Assembly: GCF_029433395.1 (NCBI RefSeq)
Contig: NZ_JAQTHW010000001.1
Coordinates: 209,027-273,026 of the forward strand
DNA: 64,000 bases
From: Bifidobacterium sp. ESL0763
GTDB taxonomy: Bacteria > Actinomycetota > Actinomycetes > Actinomycetales > Bifidobacteriaceae
Direction of reading: 5' to 3'
Under the pieces are notes generated by a model. The model did no database searches and was not told where the DNA came from. It worked only from the letters and a program-made list of their open reading frames with translations. Numbering within the stretch: the stretch's first letter is position 1; each line of letters starts with the position of its first letter. Shown here one piece after another: positions 36,212 to 46,402 of this stretch. A program made the position numbers and the translations under genes.

Positions 36212-37843
36212 ATGTCAACGACTGCTGTTCAAGCGACATTCACGCCGCCCGCCATGCACCATGCCGAGGCCGTCGGCGCCGCCAAGCAAGCGCGGCAGGA
36301 CGGCCCGTCGAAGCGCGACGTGACGCTCGTCTTCATCGGCCTGATGGTCACCATGCTCATGTCCTCGCTGAGCCAGACCGTGCTCTCCACCGCCATGCCG
36401 ACCATCGTCGGCGATCTCGGCGGCGTCGACCGCATGACCTGGGTCGTCACCGGCTACGGGCTCGCGCTCACCGTCATGATGCCGGTCTACGGCCGCATCA
36501 GCGACCTCTTCGGCCGCAAGCCGCTGCTTCTGATCGCCATCGCGCTGTTCATGTGCGGCTCCGCGGTGGGCGGCCTGGCCGGCAGCATGAACCTGCTGGT
36601 CACCGCCCGCGTCATCCAGGGTCTCGGCGGCGGCGGCCTCATGATCCTCTCCCAGTCAGCCATCGCCGACGTGGTGCCCGCCCGCGAGCGCGGCAAGTAC
36701 ATGGGCGTGATGGGCGCGGTCTTCGCGGTCTCCTCGGTGGCCGGCCCCCTGATCGGCGGCTGGCTCACCAGCGGCCCGGGCTGGCGCTGGGCCTTCTGGG
36801 TCAACCTTCCGCTGGGCGTCCTGGCGCTCGCGGCGGTCTCCATCTTCCTGCACCTGCCCAAGCCGAGCCGTGAGAACCAGTCGCACATCGACTACCTCGG
36901 CATGGCCCTGATCGCCGCGATCACCGTCATCGTCGTGCTGGTCTGCACCAACGCCAGCAAGCCGCACACCTGGAACTGGGCCGAGGTCATCGTCTCGCTC
37001 GTCGTCCTCGTCGCCGCCTTCATCGCCGTGGAGCTCAAGGTCAAGGAACCGGTCATGCCGATGAACCTCTTCCGCAACTCCAACTTCGACGTCGCCACGC
37101 TCGGCGCCCTGCTGATCGGCGTGGCCATGTTCGGCGTGCTGAGCTACCTGCCGACCTACATCCAGATGACCACCGGCGTCACCGCCACCCAGGCCGGCCT
37201 GCTGATGTCGCCGATGATGGCCTCCGTGCTCGTCACCTCGATCGTCTCCGGCAACCTCGTCTCGAGGACCGGCAAGTACAAGGCGTTCCCGATCGTCGGC
37301 ACCGCCATCATGGCCGTGGGCCTGGTGCTGCTCTCCACGCTGAAGGCGGATTCGCCGGTCTGGATGCTCTGCGTCTACACGGTGGTCTTCGGCTTGGGCC
37401 TGGGCCTCGGCCAGCAGATCCTCATGCTCATCGTCCAGGACGCCTTCCCGGCCTCGATCGTCGGCACCGCGACCGCCTCGTTCAACTACTTCAAGCAGGT
37501 CGGCGCCACCATCGGCACGGCCATCGTCGGCGGCATCTTCACCTCGCGCCTCACCGGTTTCGTGCACGACAACCTCGCCGCCGCGATGAGGCACATGGCC
37601 GCCAGCGGTGTGGCCGGCAACAAGGGTATGGACGCCATGATGGGCGCCGCGCACCTGAGCGCCAGCAACCTCACCCCCAGCGGCGTCAACGCCCTGCCCG
37701 AGATGCTGCGCACCCCGATCGTCGACGCCTACAACAGCGCCCTGCTGCCCATCTTCCTGTGGATGGTGCCGTTCATGGCCGCCGCCGTGCTCGTCTTCTT
37801 CTTCGTGCGCCAGAAGGAGCTCTCCACCACCATCGAGCGGTGA
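36212..37843 (+). CDS. MFS drug exporter, DHA2 (14-TM) family
   Basis: 543 residues; ATG 36212 with AAAGGA at 6 nt. The first helix region has SSLSQTVLSTAMPTIVGDLG and motif A is GRISDLFGRKPLLLI. GGGGLMILSQSAIADVV resembles the motif C region. This group includes LfrA- and MDR-type exporters of actinobacteria. No regulator is adjacent. It is only about 30% like the MFS protein at 33058 by eye, so the two are not a recent duplication. Elements D and E follow downstream. Confidence 0.88.
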   Translation: MSTTAVQATFTPPAMHHAEAVGAAKQARQDGPSKRDVTLVFIGLMVTMLMSSLSQTVLSTAMPTIVGDLGGVDRMTWVVTGYGLALTVMMPVYGRISDLFGRKPLLLIAIALFMCGSAVGGLAGSMNLLVTARVIQGLGGGGLMILSQSAIADVVPARERGKYMGVMGAVFAVSSVAGPLIGGWLTSGPGWRWAFWVNLPLGVLALAAVSIFLHLPKPSRENQSHIDYLGMALIAAITVIVVLVCTNASKPHTWNWAEVIVSLVVLVAAFIAVELKVKEPVMPMNLFRNSNFDVATLGALLIGVAMFGVLSYLPTYIQMTTGVTATQAGLLMSPMMASVLVTSIVSGNLVSRTGKYKAFPIVGTAIMAVGLVLLSTLKADSPVWMLCVYTVVFGLGLGLGQQILMLIVQDAFPASIVGTATASFNYFKQVGATIGTAIVGGIFTSRLTGFVHDNLAAAMRHMAASGVAGNKGMDAMMGAAHLSASNLTPSGVNALPEMLRTPIVDAYNSALLPIFLWMVPFMAAAVLVFFFVRQKELSTTIER

Positions 37844-37956
37844 TCCGGACGATATCATCGGTTAGCGGCGCTCGCACTTTGGTGTGGTTGCCAAACACGA
37901 TTCTGCGGTGTTCTGCCGATTCAGCTTCGGCAACCCGTCTAAAGTGCGGGCGCGCG

Positions 37957-38031
37957 CACCCAAAAGGTGGTATTTAAAAAAGGAATGGCCATTTTCCGCG
38001 CTTCCGATTTTAAATACCCCCCATTTGGGTG
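37957..38031. repeat. Long hairpin element D
   Basis: Arms 37957-37979 (CACCCAAAAGGTGGTATTT...) and 38008-38031 pair over about 22 bp with small bulges. The loop contains GGCCATTTTCCGC, the reverse complement of the GCGGAAAATGGCC core of element C, so the core is shared although the arms differ. Confidence 0.7.
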
Positions 38032-38047
38032 TGCCGGTGTTGGTAGA

Positions 38048-38127
38048 GACTCACAAAAGTCATCGATAGAAAAATAAAATGGCGGATTTCCAACAAAATC
38101 TTTTTCTATCGTCGACTTTCGTGAGTC
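38048..38127. repeat. Long hairpin element E
   Basis: GACTCACAAAAGT (38048-38060) pairs with ACTTTCGTGAGTC (38115-38127, one mismatch). GATAGAAAAA (38065-38074) pairs with TTTTTCTATC (38101-38110). The core is AAAATGGCGGATTTCC. It is nearly superimposable on element B at 30625. With D it fills the gap between convergent genes. Confidence 0.75.
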
Positions 38128-38203
38128 ATATTTCCTTACTCCATAGGAATGAATGCGGTGCGGAAGCGGCACGATGATGTCGTCGCGGATTCATACCGAG
38201 TCG

Positions 38204-39361
38204 TTATCTCAGCAAATAATCCTTGGCCGACATAAACCGGCCATTGGGGGTGCGGTAGCTTGATTTGCCGCGATAAACGACCTGGCGTTGCTCGATCGGT
38301 ATATCGAGATCGCGTCCGACGGTTTTTAGATGGCGGAAGAAATCGTCTTTCGGTGTGATGCCTGACTTGATTTCGATGAGTTGCGGCTTCAGGGAGTCGG
38401 TCATATCCATCAAATCGACCTCAACGCCGTTGGAATCGCGGTAGAAATAGAGCCGTGATTCGCTGTTGGCGTTGAATCCGCGTTTGAGCGTCTCTTCGAC
38501 GATGAGGTTTTCGAACACGGCTCCGCGCTTGGGGTGGCGGATCAGTGCGTCAACGCTGCGGATGCCGAGCAAATAGCACAGCAGGCCGGTGTCGTAGAAG
38601 TAGAGTTTCGGCGTTTTCGTAAGTCGCTTGCGTGCGTTCGAGAAATATGGGGGCAGCAGAAACACGATATAACTGGCTGCGAGAACGGTCAACCACTCAT
38701 TGATGGTCTCACGCCGTAGCTCCATATCCCGAGCCAGTTTTGAGGCGTTGAGCAGCTCTCCGGAATTCTGCGCGCAGAGTTTGAGGAAATTTTGGAACGT
38801 GGTGAGGTTGCGTACGGGCAGTAGCGTCGAGATGTCGCGTTGCAGATAGGTGTCGATGTAACTGCGGAAGTACACGTCTTCGGGAATGCCGGCATCGTAG
38901 ATACGCGGATAGCCGCCTCGGAACATGAATTGGTCGACAGAGAAGTCGGGGTATGCGCCTTGGGTCTCTCGATAGCTCAGCGGCAGCAGCGTCAGAATTC
39001 CCACTCGGCCGGCCAATGACTCAGTAATATTCTTGTTCATCAGAAAATTCTGTGAGCCGGAGATGAGGTATTGCCCCGTTTCATGTCGTTCGTCGCTTAT
39101 GGCTTGCATTTCTGGGAACAGGTCAGGTGCGAACTGCATTTCGTCGATGAATGAGTGCTTCGGTTGTAGTTCCATGAAGCCCGCAGGGTCGTTATTGGCC
39201 AGATTGCTTAGTTTTGAAGTCTCAAGATTCAGGTAGGTGTAATCGGGAAAGGCGTTGCGTAATAATGTCGATTTGCCGCTTTGACGTGGTCCCATGACAG
39301 AGACGATAGGGAACCATGTTGCCATTTGTCTGGCATGGTCGCTGAGTTCGCGCGGGATCAT
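38204..39361 (-). CDS. AAA ATPase with DUF4143 domain
   Basis: 385 residues from ATG 39361 (AGG 7 nt upstream). Walker A GPRQSGKSTLL (about 23-33), Walker B HSFIDEMQF, sensor LISGSQNFLM, then TLLPLSYRE. The DUF4143 part has TYLQRDISTL and DMELRRETINEWLTVL. The C-terminus shows a full PD-(D/E)XK-like set: FENLIVEE, GVEVDLMDM, and LIEIKSG. It is a distant paralogue of the protein at 17951. Base composition is lower in GC than its neighbours, suggesting acquisition. Seven 23-bp repeats lie directly upstream of its start. Function of the family is unknown. Confidence 0.85.
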   Translation of the reverse strand: MIPRELSDHARQMATWFPIVSVMGPRQSGKSTLLRNAFPDYTYLNLETSKLSNLANNDPAGFMELQPKHSFIDEMQFAPDLFPEMQAISDERHETGQYLISGSQNFLMNKNITESLAGRVGILTLLPLSYRETQGAYPDFSVDQFMFRGGYPRIYDAGIPEDVYFRSYIDTYLQRDISTLLPVRNLTTFQNFLKLCAQNSGELLNASKLARDMELRRETINEWLTVLAASYIVFLLPPYFSNARKRLTKTPKLYFYDTGLLCYLLGIRSVDALIRHPKRGAVFENLIVEETLKRGFNANSESRLYFYRDSNGVEVDLMDMTDSLKPQLIEIKSGITPKDDFFRHLKTVGRDLDIPIEQRQVVYRGKSSYRTPNGRFMSAKDYLLR

Positions 39362-39371
39362 AAAGGACCTG

Positions 39372-39532
39372 ATTTCAAGTTATGCAAATTGACGGTTTCG
39401 TTTTATGATAATTGACGGTTTCAAGTTATGCAAATTGACGGTTTCGTTTTATGTAATTTGTCGGTTACAAGTTATGAGGATTGATTAATTCAGTTTATGC
39501 AGATTGCCGGTTTCAACTTATGCAATCTGTCG
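39372..39532 (-). repeat. Seven tandem 23-bp repeats abutting the ATPase start
   Basis: Seven uninterrupted 23-bp units, consensus GTTTCAAGTTATGCAAATTGACG. Units 1 and 3 are almost identical and units 2 and 4 share GTTTCGTTTTATG, giving a 46-bp alternating pattern; units 5-7 are more diverged. The array begins 10 bp from the ATPase start codon. There are no spacers, so it is not a CRISPR. It looks like iterated binding sites controlling the gene. Confidence 0.85.
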
Positions 39533-39916
39533 GTTAGCTTTGTTTGCTTGCAGCTGTTACGGCGCCAAAATCGTTGGAATTCCGCCGTGTCAAAGACTTT
39601 TGGCAGGGCTTTTCGTGTTCTGGCTTGGAGCGTCCGGGCGCGTCGGGTTACGTTGAGATTGTCGGAATGATTGCTGGCGGAATCGACGGCAAGCGTTGGC
39701 CGAACGCGTCGAATCACTTCGCGGTTGCCGTGGCCGTTGATTGCCGTTTGGGCAGTTCAGTGGAACGGGGTCGGGGTGACCCGGGATCCGGGCGGTGCGT
39801 GCCCGGATTATGTGGTTCGTTTCGCGAGGCGGGTCGTACGGCTTGCCTGCGGCGACTCGGAGTAGTTTGGTAATGGCGAATTCCTGTTGCAAAACGGAGT
39901 GAGGAAAGGCGAGGCG
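39533..39916. other. Spacer between repeat array and XRE gene
   Basis: Divergent intergenic region holding the XRE promoter. No gene is supported; open frames here lack ribosome binding sites and recognisable protein character. Confidence 0.45.
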
Positions 39917-40486
39917 ATGGTGGTCGAGATGAAGTTGGGCGGGCAGATCCGTGAGCATCGCGAGGCGATGGGTCTCTCGCAGGACGACCTGGCCGGCAGG
40001 CTCTTCGTCTCCCGCCAGACGGTTTCGAACTGGGAGACCGGCCACACCTACCCGGACGTGCAGAACCTCCTGCTCCTCGGCAATCTTTTCGACATCACAC
40101 TGGACGAGTTGGTCAAGGGGGATGTGGAGAAGATGGATGAGGAGATTAGGCGCAACAGACGCAGGATTCTGTTTTTGGTGGTTGTTCAATGGGCGTTGGT
40201 CGTATTCCTCACCGCTTATGTCTTCTTCGATTCCTATACGCATGGAAGGTATTGGAAGCCGTATTGGAGCATGGTCGTCATTCCGGTGGGCCTTATTTGC
40301 ATTGGTGTCGGAGTGTATTCCGAGAAGTTGCAGAAAAAGGCGGATATCGCGACGTTCAGGGAGTTGCTGTCCTATATTTCCGGCAAGCCGGTGGACCGCA
40401 CCCATCGCAACAGCATCTTGTCGCTTGCCGCTGGCGTGCTCGTAGCCGTCATTGTGCTTGGAATCGATATCTGGCTGGGTTGGTGA
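39917..40486 (+). CDS. XRE regulator with membrane domain
   Basis: About 189 residues; ATG 39917 follows AGGAAAGGCGAGG. The N-terminal Cro/C1 helix-turn-helix is clear: IREHREAMGLSQDDLA, then FVSRQTVSNWETGHTYPD. It is followed by three hydrophobic segments (about 85-107, 115-135 and 160-182). This HTH-plus-membrane layout is common in Gram-positive bacteria, where such proteins may sense envelope state, but ligands are rarely known. No transporter or peptidase partner sits next to it. Confidence 0.8.
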   Translation: MVVEMKLGGQIREHREAMGLSQDDLAGRLFVSRQTVSNWETGHTYPDVQNLLLLGNLFDITLDELVKGDVEKMDEEIRRNRRRILFLVVVQWALVVFLTAYVFFDSYTHGRYWKPYWSMVVIPVGLICIGVGVYSEKLQKKADIATFRELLSYISGKPVDRTHRNSILSLAAGVLVAVIVLGIDIWLGW

Positions 40487-40523
40487 AAGAGGTCGTTTGT
40501 CGATGTCTGGATTGCGTCCTGAC

Positions 40524-40788
40524 TGTTAAAGAACGGGCTCTTATGACTGCTAAGGTTCCGTTTCTGCACTGGACCGTGTTGTTTCGGTGGCGAAACGGAC
40601 TCTGGTTGTTGCTTAGGTCCCGTTTCTTCACTGAGGGATGGCTTGGGTCCTGTTTCTTCACTGGAACCGATGCTTACTGTTGAGAAACGGGTTCTGGCGG
40701 CCGCTAAGGTCCTGTTTTGTCACTGGATTGTGCGGTTGCTGTTGAGAAACGGGTTCTAAGTGCGGCTTAGGTCCCGTTTCTTCACTGG
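40524..40788 (+). repeat. Array of 48-nt hairpin-forming units
   Basis: Full copies begin near 40524, 40589, 40679 and 40741, with a half copy at 40637-40664. The unit reads GTTGAGAAACGGGTTCT, a variable middle, CTTAGGTCCCGTTTC and TTCACTGG. AGAAACGGG pairs with CCCGTTTCT within each unit, so the RNA would fold into four consecutive hairpins. Confidence 0.7.
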
Positions 40789-40836
40789 ACGCTGATTTGG
40801 TGCGCTGGTTATTGGTCTCTGTAGGAGGCGATTGCG

Positions 40837-40866
40837 AAACCTGAGTCAAAAAGGCTCAGGTTTTTT
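40837..40866 (+). terminator. Intrinsic terminator upstream of dnaK
   Basis: AAACCTGAG (40837-40845) pairs with CTCAGGTTT (40855-40863), followed by TTT. It would stop transcripts coming from the XRE side before the dnaK promoter. Confidence 0.75.
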
Positions 40867-40898
40867 CTTGAATTCGGGAATAGAACTTGAGATTAAAA

Positions 40899-40919
40899 GT
40901 TGAGTATAGTAGGCTCAGG
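40899..40919 (+). promoter_or_regulatory. HAIR (HspR) operator at the dnaK promoter
   Basis: GTTGAGT, 7 bases, GCTCAGG agrees with the HAIR consensus CTTGAGT-N7-ACTCAAG at 11 of 14 arm positions. The TATAGT at 40905-40910, mostly inside its spacer, is a likely -10 box. A half-site CTTGAGA lies at 40886. HspR bound here would block the polymerase. Confidence 0.7.
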
Positions 40920-41040
40920 TTTTGGAACGTGTAGCAGGTGCGAACCTGGATGCGGGCCGCGGGCGACGAAGCGAACGCCGCGCAGCGGTGCCGGACCCGA
41001 GCGAACAGATGTGAACGAACGAATACAAGGAGAAACGAAT

Positions 41041-42945
<1,905 letters not shown>

Positions 42946-42947
42946 TC

Positions 42948-43859
42948 GTGTCCGGGTTCGATAAGGACGCCTATCTCAAGGACCTGCCGGATCCCGACGA
43001 GGCATGGCTCCGCTCCTTTGGCGGGGTCCATGCCTCGGACGCCGGATCCGGCGGTCCCGCCGGTGGCAGCGGGCATGGCGCCCCGGTCGGGCCCGAGCGA
43101 TCCAAGGCCGGCGATACCGGCAAGAAGGCGGGTGAAACCATGAGCTCCGAAGAAGCCAGGAACGAGGACGACGAAGCGAAGCGGGCCGCGCGGGACGCCG
43201 CAGCCTCGGCCGCCGGTAATGACGGCGACGCCGCTGAGGCCGCTGGTGCCGATGCCGCGAACAATGGTGCCGGTGCTGGTACCGACGCCGGTTCGAACGC
43301 CGCGGACGGCAAGGCCGATGCGAGCGTTGACGGCGGCGATAACGCTGGCGACGCTAACGCGGATACGGATGCGGACGCAGACGCTGCGGACGGCAAGGAC
43401 GGCGAGGGCGACGGCAACAAGCTGACGCCGCTCGGCCAGGCCAAGAAGGAAGCCGCCGACTACCTCGAGGCGCTCCAGCGCGAGCGCGCCGAGTTCGTCA
43501 ACTTCCGCAACCGCTCCAAGAAGGAACAGGAGATCTTCCGCCAGCACGGCATCATCGACGTGCTGACTGCGCTGCTCCCGGCGCTCGACGACATCGACCG
43601 CATCCGCGAGCACAGCGAGATGGACGATTCGTTCACCGCCGTGGCCACGAAGATCGACAAGGCCTTCGAGAAGTTCGGCGTCGAGAAGTTCGGCGAGAAG
43701 GGCGAGACCTTCGATCCGACCAAGCACGAGGCCATCCTCCACAAGCCGGACGCGAACGCGACCGAGGAGACCGTCGACACGGTGGTGGAGGCCGGCTACC
43801 GCATCGGCGAGCGCGTCATCCGCGCGGCCCGCGTGGTGGTGGCGTCTCCGCAGGCCTAG
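42948..43859 (+). CDS. grpE: Nucleotide exchange factor GrpE
   Basis: 303 residues from GTG 42948, two bases after the dnaK stop. The N-terminus FDKDAYLKDLPDPDE matches what I recall of bifidobacterial GrpE and supports this start. A long Ala/Asp/Gly-rich low-complexity region (about 20-155) follows. The conserved part is LEALQRERAEFVNFRNRSKKE (partly shown), then LLPALDDIDR, and a C-terminal wing ending VIRAARVVV. It releases ADP from DnaK. The acidic N-terminal region is unusually long for the family. Confidence 0.93.
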   Translation: MSGFDKDAYLKDLPDPDEAWLRSFGGVHASDAGSGGPAGGSGHGAPVGPERSKAGDTGKKAGETMSSEEARNEDDEAKRAARDAAASAAGNDGDAAEAAGADAANNGAGAGTDAGSNAADGKADASVDGGDNAGDANADTDADADAADGKDGEGDGNKLTPLGQAKKEAADYLEALQRERAEFVNFRNRSKKEQEIFRQHGIIDVLTALLPALDDIDRIREHSEMDDSFTAVATKIDKAFEKFGVEKFGEKGETFDPTKHEAILHKPDANATEETVDTVVEAGYRIGERVIRAARVVVASPQA

Positions 43860-43896
43860 CGGGGTTCCGCATATGCCGTTGGTGCGGCTCCCCGCT
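43860..43896 (+). terminator. Hairpin between grpE and dnaJ
   Basis: AGCGGGG around the grpE stop pairs with CCCCGCT near 43890, with an inner TCCGCA/TGCGGC stem. No T-run. It probably modulates or processes operon mRNA. Confidence 0.45.
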
Positions 43897-43988
43897 GGTC
43901 GGAGGGCCGCACTTATTGGTATCGGGCGTGAGAACGGCGGCGCCCGGCGGAACAGCACAGGCTGAGCCCCAAAAGGAGGGCAGTGATT

Positions 43989-45032
43989 ATGGCCGAGAAT
44001 GAATGGCTGAACAAGGATTTCTACAAGGTGCTCGGCATCTCGAAGGATGCCAGCGATCAGGAGATCACCAAGGCTTACCGCAAGCTCGCGCGTAAGTACC
44101 ATCCGGACCTCAACAAGACGAAAGAGGCAGAGGAGAAGTTCAAGGACATCTCCGAGGCCTACGACGTGCTCAACAACAAGGAAGAGCGCAAGAAGTACGA
44201 CGCCATCCGCCAGTTCGCCGGTGGCGGGGCGCGCTTCGCCGGCGGCAGCGGGCAGGGCGGATTCGGCGGGGGAGCCTCCGACTTCTCCGACATCTTCGGC
44301 TCGATGTTCGGCGGCGGTGCCGGCGGCCCGGGCAACGTCCACTTCTCGACCTCGGGCGGCGGGCCGAGCAACCTCAACGACATCTTCTCGATGTTCGGCA
44401 ACGCGGCGGGCCAGGGCGCCGGCGGCTATGCCGGTGCCGGCGCGCCGTTCGGCGGCATGGGCGGCGGGTCCAGCACCTACCGTGAGCCGCCGAAGCCCAG
44501 GCGCGGCGAGGACCGCAACTCGAAGATCACGCTGACGTTCCGACAGGCGGTCAAGGGCGCCACGGTCTCGCTGAAGGCCGGCGGGCGCAAGTTCAAGACC
44601 CGCATCCCGGCAGGCGTGAAGACCGGCCAGAAGATCCGACTGCCCGGCAAGGGGCGCACCGGCATCGACGGCGGCGCGAACGGCGACATGTACCTGCACA
44701 TCACCGTCCGTGACGACCCGAAGTTCTCGATGGAGGGCCACGACATCGTGATGCCGCTGCCGATCACCATCGGCCAGGCGGTGTCGGGAGCGCGCGTGAA
44801 GGCGCGTGACTTCGACGGTGACGAGGTGACGTTCAAGGTGCCGGCCGGCACGTCGAGTGGCACCGAGGTGCGCGTCGGCGGCAAGGGCGTTCCCGGCCAC
44901 GACGGCGACTTGGTCGGCCGTGTCGAGATTCGCGTGCCGTCCAAGCCCACCATGGCGCAGAAGCGTGACGCCAAGGAATTCGACAAGAGCGCCGGCGAGT
45001 ACGTCGACGAGGTGGCGAAAGAGCGGCTGTGA
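43989..45032 (+). CDS. dnaJ: DnaJ co-chaperone lacking the zinc finger
   Basis: 347 residues; ATG 43989 has AAGGAGG 9 nt upstream. The J domain occupies residues 9-75 with the HPD motif in KYHPDLN. A Gly/Phe-rich region follows (about 80-175), then two C-terminal beta domains. There are no CxxCxGxG repeats, so this is a type II/CbpA-like DnaJ, as in the second DnaJ of other actinobacteria. It stimulates DnaK ATPase and delivers substrate. Third gene of the operon. Confidence 0.95.
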   Translation: MAENEWLNKDFYKVLGISKDASDQEITKAYRKLARKYHPDLNKTKEAEEKFKDISEAYDVLNNKEERKKYDAIRQFAGGGARFAGGSGQGGFGGGASDFSDIFGSMFGGGAGGPGNVHFSTSGGGPSNLNDIFSMFGNAAGQGAGGYAGAGAPFGGMGGGSSTYREPPKPRRGEDRNSKITLTFRQAVKGATVSLKAGGRKFKTRIPAGVKTGQKIRLPGKGRTGIDGGANGDMYLHITVRDDPKFSMEGHDIVMPLPITIGQAVSGARVKARDFDGDEVTFKVPAGTSSGTEVRVGGKGVPGHDGDLVGRVEIRVPSKPTMAQKRDAKEFDKSAGEYVDEVAKERL

Positions 45033-45548
45033 CCGCCTGACGGCTGTCGCTTGTCGATTGTGGTGTCAGCTGTCAGCCGGACCGGCTGAGTCAATGTTGT
45101 CGGCTGGACCGGTGGCGTAGACGCGTTGCCGGTTCGGTCGACGGGGCCACGTCGGACCAGTGGCTCGGTCGGCTTGGTCTGCGGGACGAGCCGATGGTTT
45201 GGTCGGCTTGGCTGACAGGGCTGGCGTTGGCGGACCGTCTGGTTAGGTCGACAGAGCCGGACGCTGTCGGTCCGGTCTCGAGCTAGTTTGGCAGGATAGG
45301 CGCCGGTCTCACGGTAGGTGTCGATACCGAAACGGCCGGCGTCATCGACGTCACCGGGGCAGCCGGAACCGGGCAATCGGCGATGCTGGCGCATGGCCGC
45401 ATCGGATAGGCATAACGGCCGCATCAGACGGATTCGATGTATCGGGTGTGGCGGAAGATATAAGTAAACGGACGGAACGGCAGAAACCGGTGGAACGGCC
45501 GAACCGGTGAGGAGACCGGAACCGGCGAAACGATAGGAGATGGAACTG
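45033..45548 (+). other. Low-complexity spacer between dnaJ and hspR
   Basis: About 0.5 kb with no gene. Most of 45040-45290 is G/T-rich on this strand with recurrent GGTCGGCTTGG, GGCTGGACCGG and similar words. It is unusually long for the middle of a heat-shock operon. Confidence 0.5.
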
Positions 45549-46310
45549 ATGGCGCGAATCTCACATGAGGTGCAGGCCTTGTATGGGCTGTGCGCCGTCG
45601 CGCTCGTGGAGCGGCGCGCCGACCTGGACGGTGCCGACAACGTGGGCTTCGACATCGACCTGCCCGTCTTCAGCGTCGGCCGCGCCGCGCAACTGGCCGA
45701 CATCCACCCCCAGACCCTGCGCCAGTACGACCGCCAGGGGCTCATCGTGCCGCAGCGCACCGAAGGCGGCGCCCGCCGCTACTCCCTGCGCGACGTCGAC
45801 AAGCTGGCGCAGGCCCAGCGCATGAGCCAGGGCGAGGGCATCAACCTCGCCGGCATCTCGCGCATCCTCGACCTGCAGGAGGAGAACCGGCAGCTGCGGC
45901 GAGAGGTGGAACGGCTCAACCGTCCGCGCGGATCCAGCGTGTTCGCGGCGGATCCCGACGGCGGCATCACCGAGGTGCAGCGCTCGCGCCAGGCCCGTCG
46001 TTGGCGTCACGACGTGCGCGCCCGTGTCCGCGAGCTGCCCGCGCGCCCCTACTATCGTGACTATCGCGATGCAAATGCTGATGCCGGTGCTGCCGGTACC
46101 GATGGCGCTGCCTCGGACTCGGATTCCAATGGCCAAAGGGCCAGCCAGGCATATGAGCATGGTGCCGTCGGTGACGGTTCCGGCCGTCACTCTTCCCTCG
46201 GTACCGATGCCGCCGATGCCCAATCCCGCGACCACAATCGCGGCATGTTCGACGACGACCCGTTCGTCGCCGCCCGCTCCATGGTCGTCTGGGGCGATTA
46301 TTTCGACTGA
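45549..46310 (+). CDS. hspR: Heat-shock repressor HspR (MerR family)
   Basis: 253 residues from ATG 45549 (GGAG 8 nt upstream); ATG 45540 is in frame but too close to that site. The MerR helix-turn-helix is plain: FSVGRAAQLADIHPQTLRQY, DRQGLIVPQRTEGGARRYSL, and a coiled coil LDLQEENRQLRREVERLN. The C-terminal ~110 residues are a low-complexity extension ending in FDDDPFVAARSMVVW; HspR is normally much shorter. It binds HAIR sites with DnaK as co-repressor, and the HAIR site at 40899 controls its own operon. Confidence 0.92.
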   Translation: MARISHEVQALYGLCAVALVERRADLDGADNVGFDIDLPVFSVGRAAQLADIHPQTLRQYDRQGLIVPQRTEGGARRYSLRDVDKLAQAQRMSQGEGINLAGISRILDLQEENRQLRREVERLNRPRGSSVFAADPDGGITEVQRSRQARRWRHDVRARVRELPARPYYRDYRDANADAGAAGTDGAASDSDSNGQRASQAYEHGAVGDGSGRHSSLGTDAADAQSRDHNRGMFDDDPFVAARSMVVWGDYFD

Positions 46311-46402
46311 CCGCTGCCGTGGGGCTGGCCGGTTTCGCCGGATTCACTATGACGGTAGGCTTGGTAGAGCTGATTGCACTTTGGAAGAATGGACTGAACA
46401 CG

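Larger units (their letters stand above)
40487..41040 (+). other. Spacer with hairpin array, terminator and dnaK promoter
   Basis: Contains the 48-nt repeat array (40524-40788), an intrinsic terminator (40837-40866), the HAIR site (40899-40919) and about 120 bp of dnaK leader. No gene. Confidence 0.6.

Noticed and set aside
39372..39532. CRISPR array
   Set aside because: The 23-bp units are directly contiguous with no unique spacers, and no cas gene is nearby. It is a tandem repeat.
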